Positions 1-6,757 of a DNA stretch of 56,750 bases are shown in pieces. Where the stretch lies: NCBI GenBank assembly GCA_946554445.1, contig CAMNSD010000028.1:1-56750 (forward strand), read 5' to 3'. How positions within the stretch are numbered: position 1 is the first letter of the stretch; each line of letters begins with the position of its first letter. The stretch comes from an uncultured Lachnospiraceae bacterium (GTDB taxonomy: Bacteria > Bacillota > Clostridia > Lachnospirales > Lachnospiraceae). The notes under the pieces are model-generated. The model ran no database searches and was not told where the DNA came from. It saw only the letters and a program-made list of their open reading frames with translations. Made by a program: the position numbers and the translations under genes.

Positions 1-18
1 ATAATCCTAAATTATCAT

Positions 19-957
19 TCATTCATCGTTCCCTTCCCCACCAACCTCCATAAAATTCCGCGGATGCCGATGAAACAAAATATCCTTCTGCTTCCCATTT
101 GACACATGGGTATAAATCTCCGTGGTACTGATAGAACTGTGCCCTAACATCTGCTGAATGTAGCGGATATCTACATCCTGCTCCAACAGGAGCGTAGCAA
201 AAGAATGCCGGAACATATGGGGTGTAATATGCTGCTCTAAATTTGCCAGTTGGGTGTAGCGGTTGATCATAAACCTGACTGACTGGTCGGACAGTTTGTG
301 ACACAGCCGGTTGACGAAGAAATAGCCGCAGGTTTCAATATCTTCTCGGAAAGTCTCATCATACAGTTTCAGTGCGGCCAGGACATCGGGATTGCCCACC
401 TGGAGGATTCTTTCTTTGGCGCCTTTGCCATAAATGCGGACGGTGTTGTTTTCCAGATCAATATTCTGTGGTTTTAGGGAACAGAGTTCAGAGATGCGCA
501 TCCCTGTGGCGAAGAGAAGTTCAATGACGGCAATATCCCGGATACAGCAGTGTCTCTGATATTCTGTCGGTGCCAGTTCTTTCTGCGCATAAAGGGTGGA
601 CAAGAAGGTTTGCAGAGAATGGAAAGGAATTGTTTTGGGAAGGAGTTTGGCTTCGCGAAAACGAATGTCGAGTTTGTCAAATGGGTTTTCGGATAAGATT
701 TCCCGGTAGGAGAGGTAGTGGAAGAAGGCTTTCAGACTTGCGATTTTCCGTTTTACCGTTTTGGACTTGTACTGTTTGTGTAGGAGGGTGAGGTAGGAAT
801 CCAGTATGTTTCTTGAGTAGAAATCAGGGGAAGTGTTGATGTAGGCGGCGTATTGCAGCAGGTCGATTCGATAGGCTTTTAGGGTTTTGGAATCCAGACG
901 TTTACGGTATCTACAGTATTCAAGATATATTTCGATGTGGTCGTTTATTGTATGCAT
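19..957 (-). CDS. Tyrosine site-specific recombinase (XerC/XerD-like)
   Basis: A 312-residue tyrosine recombinase that cuts and rejoins DNA through a phosphotyrosine link. The N-terminal SAM-like core-binding domain spans about residues 3-90 and the catalytic domain about 105-295. The full catalytic set is visible: Arg154 (ATGMRISEL), Lys178 (GKGAKER), His247 and Arg250 (HMFRHS), His273 (LGHSS) and nucleophile Tyr282 (TEIYTH). Length fits XerC/XerD or a small integrase, so a dimer-resolution role and a mobile-element role both remain open. It stands alone on the minus strand, and what follows its 3' end lies outside the window. The gene is intact. Confidence 0.9.
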   Translation of the reverse strand: MHTINDHIEIYLEYCRYRKRLDSKTLKAYRIDLLQYAAYINTSPDFYSRNILDSYLTLLHKQYKSKTVKRKIASLKAFFHYLSYREILSENPFDKLDIRFREAKLLPKTIPFHSLQTFLSTLYAQKELAPTEYQRHCCIRDIAVIELLFATGMRISELCSLKPQNIDLENNTVRIYGKGAKERILQVGNPDVLAALKLYDETFREDIETCGYFFVNRLCHKLSDQSVRFMINRYTQLANLEQHITPHMFRHSFATLLLEQDVDIRYIQQMLGHSSISTTEIYTHVSNGKQKDILFHRHPRNFMEVGGEGNDE

Positions 958-1001
958 ATGCAGTCACGCTCCTTCTTTGGGTATAGAGAATTGGTTATAA
1001 C

Positions 1002-1023
1002 CGAGTCTGCGAAGCAGCACTCG
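1002..1023 (+). other. Hairpin upstream of the recombinase gene
   Basis: CGAGT-CTGC at 1002-1010 pairs with GCAG-(C)-ACTCG at 1014-1023 around a GAA loop, giving nine pairs with one bulged C. It follows the perfect palindrome GGTTATAACC at 993-1002 and directly precedes a second hairpin at 1025-1051. The function is unknown; it may be part of a terminator or a folded recombination site. Confidence 0.45.
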
Positions 1024-1024
1024 C

Positions 1025-1055
1025 AAGGTTAATTCCGAAGGAATTTACCTTTTTT
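1025..1055 (+). terminator. Plus-strand intrinsic terminator
   Basis: AAGGT-T-AATTCC (1025-1036) pairs with GGAATT-T-ACCTT (1040-1051) around a GAA loop. The stem has eleven pairs and one T-T mismatch, and a T run follows at 1050-1055. It is oriented for plus-strand transcription, yet no plus-strand gene precedes it in this window, so what it serves is unclear. Confidence 0.6.
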
Positions 1056-1127
1056 ATTATGAAGGGCAAACTGCATATTGTCTATTAATTTATATTTTTC
1101 GGTGAATGTTTCCGTTATAAAAATAGC

Positions 1128-1610
1128 TTACTCTTTCAACGACAATTCATAATACACATCCACAACCGAGGTTCCCTCTATGAAGCCGGTCACGCCATTT
1201 TCCCGAAAACCGTTGTGTTCATAGAACCTTCTGGCGTCCAGGTTGTCTTTGAGAACCATTAAGAATATCTTATCTTTTCCGGTCTCTTTAGCCTGCGCTA
1301 TCACGGCCTGGAGCAGTTGTTTTCCAATGCCAGTGCCCTTGAAAAAGGGTTCCACATAGAAATCGCATATCTCAACGGCATTAGCGGTGTAAAGTCTGTT
1401 AATGACGCCTTTTAATATACCGTCATCATAGACAAGCATGTTGTCAAGCAGGGAGGGATCCTGACGGTATTGTTCAAAGATTTTGATTACCTGAATTTCA
1501 TTAAAGGAGCCGAAATCATCCCGGAAGATTGGTCGGTATGTAGTTCTCTTGCCGAATACGATAATTTCGGCAATTCTTGATATGTCTTGAAATACAGCGT
1601 TTCTGATCAT
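1128..1610 (-). CDS. GNAT-family N-acetyltransferase
   Basis: A 160-residue acetyltransferase of the GNAT fold, expected to move an acetyl group from acetyl-CoA to an amine; the substrate cannot be told from sequence. The acetyl-CoA pyrophosphate loop is visible around residues 86-100 (VEPFFKGTGIGKQLL). The typical C-terminal motif NLDARRFYEHNGF follows near residues 123-135. It is the last gene of a minus-strand run that starts with the DUF89 gene, about 30 bp after the P-loop kinase gene, and is probably co-transcribed. Confidence 0.85.
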   Translation of the reverse strand: MIRNAVFQDISRIAEIIVFGKRTTYRPIFRDDFGSFNEIQVIKIFEQYRQDPSLLDNMLVYDDGILKGVINRLYTANAVEICDFYVEPFFKGTGIGKQLLQAVIAQAKETGKDKIFLMVLKDNLDARRFYEHNGFRENGVTGFIEGTSVVDVYYELSLKE

Positions 1611-1640
1611 GGTGACCTCTGTTCTGAAAAGGTAAATTTT

Positions 1641-2204
1641 CTATGGATTGTTGTCTTTTTTCAATGTTTGCAGCCAGTTTTCAGCTTCGTCCCTGGTTTT
1701 GAATATGATAATTTCTCGATTTTGTTGATACATACGTAATAACTGATATACTTTTGGAAGCTGCTGTGGAATATAATTTCTCACCTCATTTAAAAGCATG
1801 GTATCTGTTTCTGCAACTTCCCAGGGCATATCATCCCGTTTTGTACCTTCGCGCTCTTTAATACCTTTCATACATATTTCATAGGGCAGGTCAAATAGAA
1901 TAACGGTATCACAGGCCTGCATCCTTGTTTCCATGGTGCGGGAGAAGTCACCGTCCATAATCCATGACTCCTCTTGAAAAATCTTTTGGAGTATTTCATC
2001 AAATTCTGGTCTGCTGATATGTGTCTTATCCGGTTTGTGCCAGAGCATGTCCAGGTGGTACAGTGGTATGCCGGTTACCTTATGAAGTTTTTTGGCAAAA
2101 TAACTTTTGCCGGCTCCAGGACAACCGATAATGATTATCTTTTTCATATTGTTTTTATATCCTTTGCTTTTCAGGGAAGTCCTTCCATACGCTTCAATGC
2201 TCAT
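1641..2204 (-). CDS. P-loop nucleotide kinase-like protein (FlaR/topology-modulation type)
   Basis: A small P-loop NTPase with Walker A GCPGAGKS close to the N-terminus, an LDMLWHKP segment, and a DGDFSRTMETR segment as in the adenylate-kinase-like proteins called topology modulation or FlaR proteins. The substrate is unknown. There are two plausible starts. The ATG at 2204 overlaps the upstream stop codon and has AGAGAGG six bases upstream. The ATG at 2147 gives the usual family N-terminus (MKKIIIIG) but has a weak, distant ribosome site. I keep the coupled start, which adds 19 residues before the P-loop strand. Confidence 0.75.
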   Translation of the reverse strand: MSIEAYGRTSLKSKGYKNNMKKIIIIGCPGAGKSYFAKKLHKVTGIPLYHLDMLWHKPDKTHISRPEFDEILQKIFQEESWIMDGDFSRTMETRMQACDTVILFDLPYEICMKGIKEREGTKRDDMPWEVAETDTMLLNEVRNYIPQQLPKVYQLLRMYQQNREIIIFKTRDEAENWLQTLKKDNNP

Positions 2205-3172
2205 TGCTTACCTCTCTTAAAATCAAGCTGTACCAGCTTTTTGCCATTGGGTAAAGGGTGTTCTTTTTGTGCACTCTGAAAGTATCCGGCTTCTTGCATG
2301 GCCGTGATCAGTTCCGTTTCTTGGATAGGATGATGTACTGCATTCAGGTCGTCAAACACATGGAGGTATGGAGAAGCTGAAACGAATCCGTCATCTGTAT
2401 TGATCTGAATGATGCAGGATACATATAACGGATTTGTCTTTGCAATAACATGTTGAAAACAGCGGTATCCAATATACTCTATCAGCAGGTTTGCGACAAC
2501 CAGGTCAGCATGGGGAAGTGTAATATTTTCAGCTGTCAGGTCTGCACAGATACACGCAAGGGTGTCTGCTAAGTGTGTATATCGTTTAGCACACTCTGCG
2601 AGATAGGTTGGATTAATGTCAACGCCAAAGACTTTCTCCGTGTTCGGAGGAATATGTTCTAACCCGTTGCCGCCTGCAACGCCGAGAATCATGACTGTGT
2701 GTATGGGATAGGTATTGAATTGTCCTTTCATCATTTGATTCATAGCCTGGAGCTGCATGACAGACGCTGAACGCATATGATTTTCATAATCCGACAGATT
2801 AATCTTTTCCCATGGATTTTTCATTTTTTTGTCCAGCCGCCACTGCGGCGCGTCACCGTCATCGCCCCAGTATTCATCGATAGATGCAATCTTTCCGGCT
2901 TTACATTGTATAAATGATGTCACATGAAAGGAAGAGGTTTTGTCAGGGGTAAATACATGCGTTACGGTAATATATAAATCGTCGATTTGTTCACAGCGTT
3001 CAATCTTGCCATCCCACGCGCCGGGATATTCGCAGTTTGCCCGGATAAATTCTTCCACGGTAAAATGTTCGTTGGTATTGTGCCAGTTTATGAAAGCGTC
3101 TTCATGGAAAAAACTTCTCATGGCATCCGCATCCTGTTGTAGTGCCGCTTTCCAATAAGTCTCTAAATTCAT
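2201..3172 (-). CDS. SnoaL-like domain fused to SAM-dependent methyltransferase
   Basis: A 323-residue two-domain protein. Residues about 1-112 resemble the SnoaL/NTF2-like fold (HEDAFINWHNT, then FTVEEFIRANCEYPGAWDG, and a closing SIDEYWGDD segment). Residues about 120-320 are a class I methyltransferase with the SAM-binding motif VMILGVAGGNG near 160-170, the acidic FGVDIN strand, and an LPHADLVVANLLIEYIG segment. The target is unknown. The start overlaps the stop of the DUF89 gene by four bases and its own stop overlaps the next start, so the three genes are tightly coupled. Confidence 0.8.
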   Translation of the reverse strand: MNLETYWKAALQQDADAMRSFFHEDAFINWHNTNEHFTVEEFIRANCEYPGAWDGKIERCEQIDDLYITVTHVFTPDKTSSFHVTSFIQCKAGKIASIDEYWGDDGDAPQWRLDKKMKNPWEKINLSDYENHMRSASVMQLQAMNQMMKGQFNTYPIHTVMILGVAGGNGLEHIPPNTEKVFGVDINPTYLAECAKRYTHLADTLACICADLTAENITLPHADLVVANLLIEYIGYRCFQHVIAKTNPLYVSCIIQINTDDGFVSASPYLHVFDDLNAVHHPIQETELITAMQEAGYFQSAQKEHPLPNGKKLVQLDFKRGKQ

Positions 3173-4053
3173 TGGGGATCTCCTTTATGCAGGTTGTTTT
3201 TCATACAAATCATCTTCATCTCCGGGATACCGATATCGTCTGCAATTACCCGGCATTTTGTCATCAGAAGGAAGAAGATGTTCTGGGATTCTTCACTCAG
3301 GCATTCATAATTAGCCTGCCCTTTGGCGATAACGATGTCGGCTTTCCGATAAATAGCCTGAAATTTTTCGGTGGTTCTGTAAAGAACCGTTCCCAGGGAG
3401 CCGTCTCCATTGCTGATGATGTCTGCATGATCATCTATTCCCACAGCATAGGCGTCTTCTTCGATAGAGTCGTTTACGACATTGGTGCCTCTGGTAGCAA
3501 AAAAGACATGGCAGGAAGGATTTATTTCTTTTATTTTTTTGATTAAAATTTTATCAAGACAGATTTCGCCGCAATTATCGCCCAGGTAGAGTAAGGTATC
3601 AGCATCTTGGATTTCCTGGACCAGTAAGGCGGAATCATTCAGTGCCAAAGATTCTTTTTTTAGTTTATCAAAGTAATCTTTTACATCGGAGATGGAAAGG
3701 TCATGGATGGGATTAAAGTCTATCATGTTTCCGATGATCGCATATTTGACGCTTTCCAGGAAAGGATTGTCTGCTTTGTTTATTTCCTGTTCTAAGGCTG
3801 GAAGCTGCTCCAGAAACATCTTATTATAGCGGTCTCTGGTTTCCTTGTAGGGATCCTGACTGCCAGTCTCGTCTTTGAGCAGGGCAAAAATTTCACCGAT
3901 TAATTCCGGCGTGGAGGAGGCTGTATAGTCGACTTTGCTCAAATAGCCAAAAACGCTTCTGAGCAAGTCGTTTTTTTCTTGTAATCCCACCATATTTGCC
4001 ACTTTGATTGTCTGGTTGACAATACAGGGAATGCATTTTTCTTGAATTTTCAC
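3169..4053 (-). CDS. DUF89/ARMT1-like damage-control phosphatase
   Basis: A 294-residue DUF89 protein. Family members are metal-dependent phosphatases thought to remove harmful phosphometabolites. Visible marks are the N-terminal Cys7-x2-Cys10 pair (EKCIPCIV), the segment GNMIDFN, the metal-site motif YLGDNCGEICLD, the NVVNDSIEEDA segment and AKGQANYECL near the C-terminus. It is the first gene of the minus-strand operon that continues with the methyltransferase, kinase and acetyltransferase. The 163 bp to the divergent sensor kinase gene hold the promoters of both. Confidence 0.85.
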   Translation of the reverse strand: MKIQEKCIPCIVNQTIKVANMVGLQEKNDLLRSVFGYLSKVDYTASSTPELIGEIFALLKDETGSQDPYKETRDRYNKMFLEQLPALEQEINKADNPFLESVKYAIIGNMIDFNPIHDLSISDVKDYFDKLKKESLALNDSALLVQEIQDADTLLYLGDNCGEICLDKILIKKIKEINPSCHVFFATRGTNVVNDSIEEDAYAVGIDDHADIISNGDGSLGTVLYRTTEKFQAIYRKADIVIAKGQANYECLSEESQNIFFLLMTKCRVIADDIGIPEMKMICMKNNLHKGDPQ

Positions 4054-4148
4054 GTTTTTCTTCCTTTCGTCGGATCTGGATTGACTGAAAGACTTCTTGA
4101 TTTGTCAATTCCATGATTTTTATTATATCGTATTCATATGGATTTGTC

Positions 4149-4179
4149 TTGTACAAAACTTATGGGTTTGCGGTATAAT
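4149..4179 (+). promoter_or_regulatory. Candidate sigma-A promoter of the sensor kinase gene
   Basis: TTGTAC (4149-4154) and a perfect TATAAT (4174-4179) are separated by 19 bp, slightly long. The kinase ATG lies 38 bp downstream with GGAG at 4208-4211. Confidence 0.45.
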
Positions 4180-4216
4180 GGACGCAAGATTAAATCATAT
4201 GCAGAATGGAGAAAAC

Positions 4217-5518
4217 ATGGTTTTAGGAATCACACTTGCACTTAGTATCATACGGAATCTGGTGGAGGCCTCCCAGTGCTGCATCCTGTTTTTACTCTTG
4301 GATAAGCCACGCTATTCCTGGAAACGCACGATAGTTTGTTATCTGGCGTTTATACTATTTACCACGGCGCTGGGAGCGACATGGGTTCTTTTGGCTCCCC
4401 AGAGTTATGGACGTTTTATTACCCTGTACTTTTGCTTTAGCATGCTTATCTTTTTTTCCTTTATGAGTCAGTGCAGTATTTCACAGATACTTTATAATAT
4501 ATCTCTGCAGGTCTTTGTTCTGCTGTGCGGCGTATTCATCGGCGTCCGGTTTTCCATTCTTTTCTTTGAAGGTAATGTGTGGATGGATGTTTTGATCAGG
4601 TGTATTTATTTTGGGGTGGTGGTCGCTTTATATTGTCATTATCTCAGACAGCCTTATCTGGAGATATTGGATTATATGAAAGCACGTTGGAAATGGATGG
4701 CATTTGTGGCATTGGCGGGCAATATGCTGTTTCTTTTTTGTGCGGTTTATCCGGAACAGGTTATGATCAGGAACTTCCGGGATAGGCTTGTGTCAAGCGG
4801 AATCGGGATCATTCTTTTTGCCACACATATGACCATGCTTAAGGCGCTTTTTGCGATGCAAAGCGAGATGAAGGCGAAAGAGGAGATGGCGTATTCGGCG
4901 TTGAATCATACTTATCTGGAACGGGAATTTGCCATGATTGAGGAGAGGATTAAACAAGCGGACAGAGTCAGGCACGATGCGCGTCACCATGATCTGGTAA
5001 TCATGGAATATGCCAGAAAGGGCGAGATAAAAGAACTTCTGCGCTATTTGGAGGCCAAGGAGGAGGCTGAAAGGCTGGATATGTCTGTACAGTTTTGCGA
5101 AAACAGGACGGTCAACAGTATTTTGACAGTTTATATACAGAGGGCTGAACAGGCAGGAATCCGGATGAAAGTCGATGCCCAGGTGGGGCAGGATATAGGA
5201 ATCAAGGATATTGATTTTACGGCGATTCTTGGCAATGCGCTGGAAAACGCTTTGCATGGGTGCCTGGAATCAGGAGAAGCAGAGCCGTTTATTGATGTAA
5301 AGATGCAGATAAAAGGTGGCAAATTGACTCTATTAGTCAGAAATTCCTGTAATGGCAGGATGACGTTTGAAAATGGGATTCCAAAGTCCGGGAAAGGAAC
5401 CGGCATCGGCATTAAAAGTATGCTTCAAAGTGCACAGCTTTACAATGGCCAGACAGATTTTCAATGTGAGGAAAAGGTGTTTATGCTGCGGATGGTGTTG
5501 AAAGCATATTCTGTCTGA
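4217..5518 (+). CDS. Orphan GHKL sensor histidine kinase (AgrC/LytS-type)
   Basis: A membrane sensor kinase of 433 residues. I chose the ATG at 4217 (GGAG five bases before it) over longer upstream readings, because it starts just before the first hydrophobic helix. About six transmembrane helices fill residues 1-200. A helical dimerisation segment follows with the candidate phospho-acceptor His in RHDARHH, then a GHKL ATPase domain with N-box ILGNALENALHG and G-box GKGTGIGIKS. This layout is that of AgrC-like peptide sensors. No response regulator sits next to it, so its partner is unknown. Confidence 0.85.
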   Translation: MVLGITLALSIIRNLVEASQCCILFLLLDKPRYSWKRTIVCYLAFILFTTALGATWVLLAPQSYGRFITLYFCFSMLIFFSFMSQCSISQILYNISLQVFVLLCGVFIGVRFSILFFEGNVWMDVLIRCIYFGVVVALYCHYLRQPYLEILDYMKARWKWMAFVALAGNMLFLFCAVYPEQVMIRNFRDRLVSSGIGIILFATHMTMLKALFAMQSEMKAKEEMAYSALNHTYLEREFAMIEERIKQADRVRHDARHHDLVIMEYARKGEIKELLRYLEAKEEAERLDMSVQFCENRTVNSILTVYIQRAEQAGIRMKVDAQVGQDIGIKDIDFTAILGNALENALHGCLESGEAEPFIDVKMQIKGGKLTLLVRNSCNGRMTFENGIPKSGKGTGIGIKSMLQSAQLYNGQTDFQCEEKVFMLRMVLKAYSV

Positions 5519-5647
5519 TTGGCATTATATTCTTCCCGCAGATTGTATTTATTATGGTAAAATATACGTGAAGGTAATGAGCAGTGCACATTCCAAAGAT
5601 GAAGGCTTGTCGAGGGGCACTGTGAATTTAATAATCGGGGTATTCTA

Positions 5648-6631
5648 ATGCGAAAGAAAAAAATCATCCAAGGCATTCTTTTCATATTTTTCTTACTTTT
5701 TATCCTCTACGTCATTCTGATTTATTTTCTGGTCAGCGCCTGCCTTGTTCCTTCTTTCATGGACCGTTTAAACGCTTTTGAGGACATCACCAGAAAGTGC
5801 TATGCCGAGCAGGTACAGACTGCGGAACTGAAAGAGAATCAAAGCAGACTTCTTACGGATACCGCCGCGTGGCTTGAGACAGCGCAGCGTACAAAGCTGT
5901 CGGTACAGACGCCCGATGGTTACACGCTGATTGCAGCGGAGTTTGCGGCGAAGCAGGAGAGCGATAAGTGGGTGCTTCTGCTGCACGGCTACACGGGCTG
6001 GAAGGAGGAGATGTATCAGTTTGCCTACTGGTATTATGAGCAGGGTTATCATGTGCTGGTGCCGGATCTTCGTTGTCAGGGAGAGAGTGAGGGCGATTTT
6101 ATCGGCATGGGCTGGACGGACCACTATGACTGTGAATTGTGGATTGCGTATATCCTTTCTTGTACGCCGGATGCGCAGATTGTACTGCACGGGCAGTCTA
6201 TGGGAGCGGCCACTGCATTGATCATGAGCGGGCCGGAGAATCCTTCCGGGCATATTGTGGCGGTGGTGTCCGACAGTGCCTACACGGACGCTTATTCGAT
6301 GTTAGGGGATAAGATTACGGAGTGGTTTGGACTGCCGGCATTTCCCTTTGTGGATTCGGCATGTTTGATGCTGCGTCTGCGGGGCGGTTATGATCTGCGG
6401 AATGCCTCTGCCCTACAGGCGGTAAGAGAAAGCAATGTCCCTACGCTGTTTATCCATGGAGATGAGGATAAGATGATAGATGTGGAGATGTCCCGGATGT
6501 TGTACGAGGCGGCGGTCTGCGAGAAACAGCTTTTTATTGTAGAAGGGGCCGGGCACGGGCAGACACAGGACAAGAATCCGGAGGCGTATTATGGGGAAAT
6601 TGCGGATTTTTTGAGTGAATATGTGCGATGA
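5648..6631 (+). CDS. Membrane-anchored alpha/beta hydrolase
   Basis: A 327-residue alpha/beta-fold hydrolase anchored by one N-terminal helix (about residues 7-30), so the catalytic domain probably faces outward. The fold marks are LLHGYTGWKEEMYQFA (oxyanion region), the nucleophile elbow HGQSMGAATAL with Ser, the acid in FIHGDEDKMI, and the catalytic His in GAGHGQTQ. This is the pattern of the YqkD/FrsA-like extended hydrolases. The natural substrate is unknown. The ribosome site is poor. It sits alone between the sensor kinase and the EAL gene. Confidence 0.85.
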   Translation: MRKKKIIQGILFIFFLLFILYVILIYFLVSACLVPSFMDRLNAFEDITRKCYAEQVQTAELKENQSRLLTDTAAWLETAQRTKLSVQTPDGYTLIAAEFAAKQESDKWVLLLHGYTGWKEEMYQFAYWYYEQGYHVLVPDLRCQGESEGDFIGMGWTDHYDCELWIAYILSCTPDAQIVLHGQSMGAATALIMSGPENPSGHIVAVVSDSAYTDAYSMLGDKITEWFGLPAFPFVDSACLMLRLRGGYDLRNASALQAVRESNVPTLFIHGDEDKMIDVEMSRMLYEAAVCEKQLFIVEGAGHGQTQDKNPEAYYGEIADFLSEYVR

Positions 6632-6757
6632 AAGGATAGGGTTGATAAAATTAATGTAAAATTAAGATGGAAAAAAGTAGTACAACCGTGACAACTATGC
6701 TAAAATTTAAAATAGGGGGTTTGGAAAACCTGTTTAGCCTGAAAGGTATGGTTGTTT

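Noticed and set aside
19..4053. A mobile element made of the recombinase and the following minus-strand genes
   Set aside because: No terminal repeats, no second recombination gene and ordinary base content. The neighbours are plain metabolic genes.
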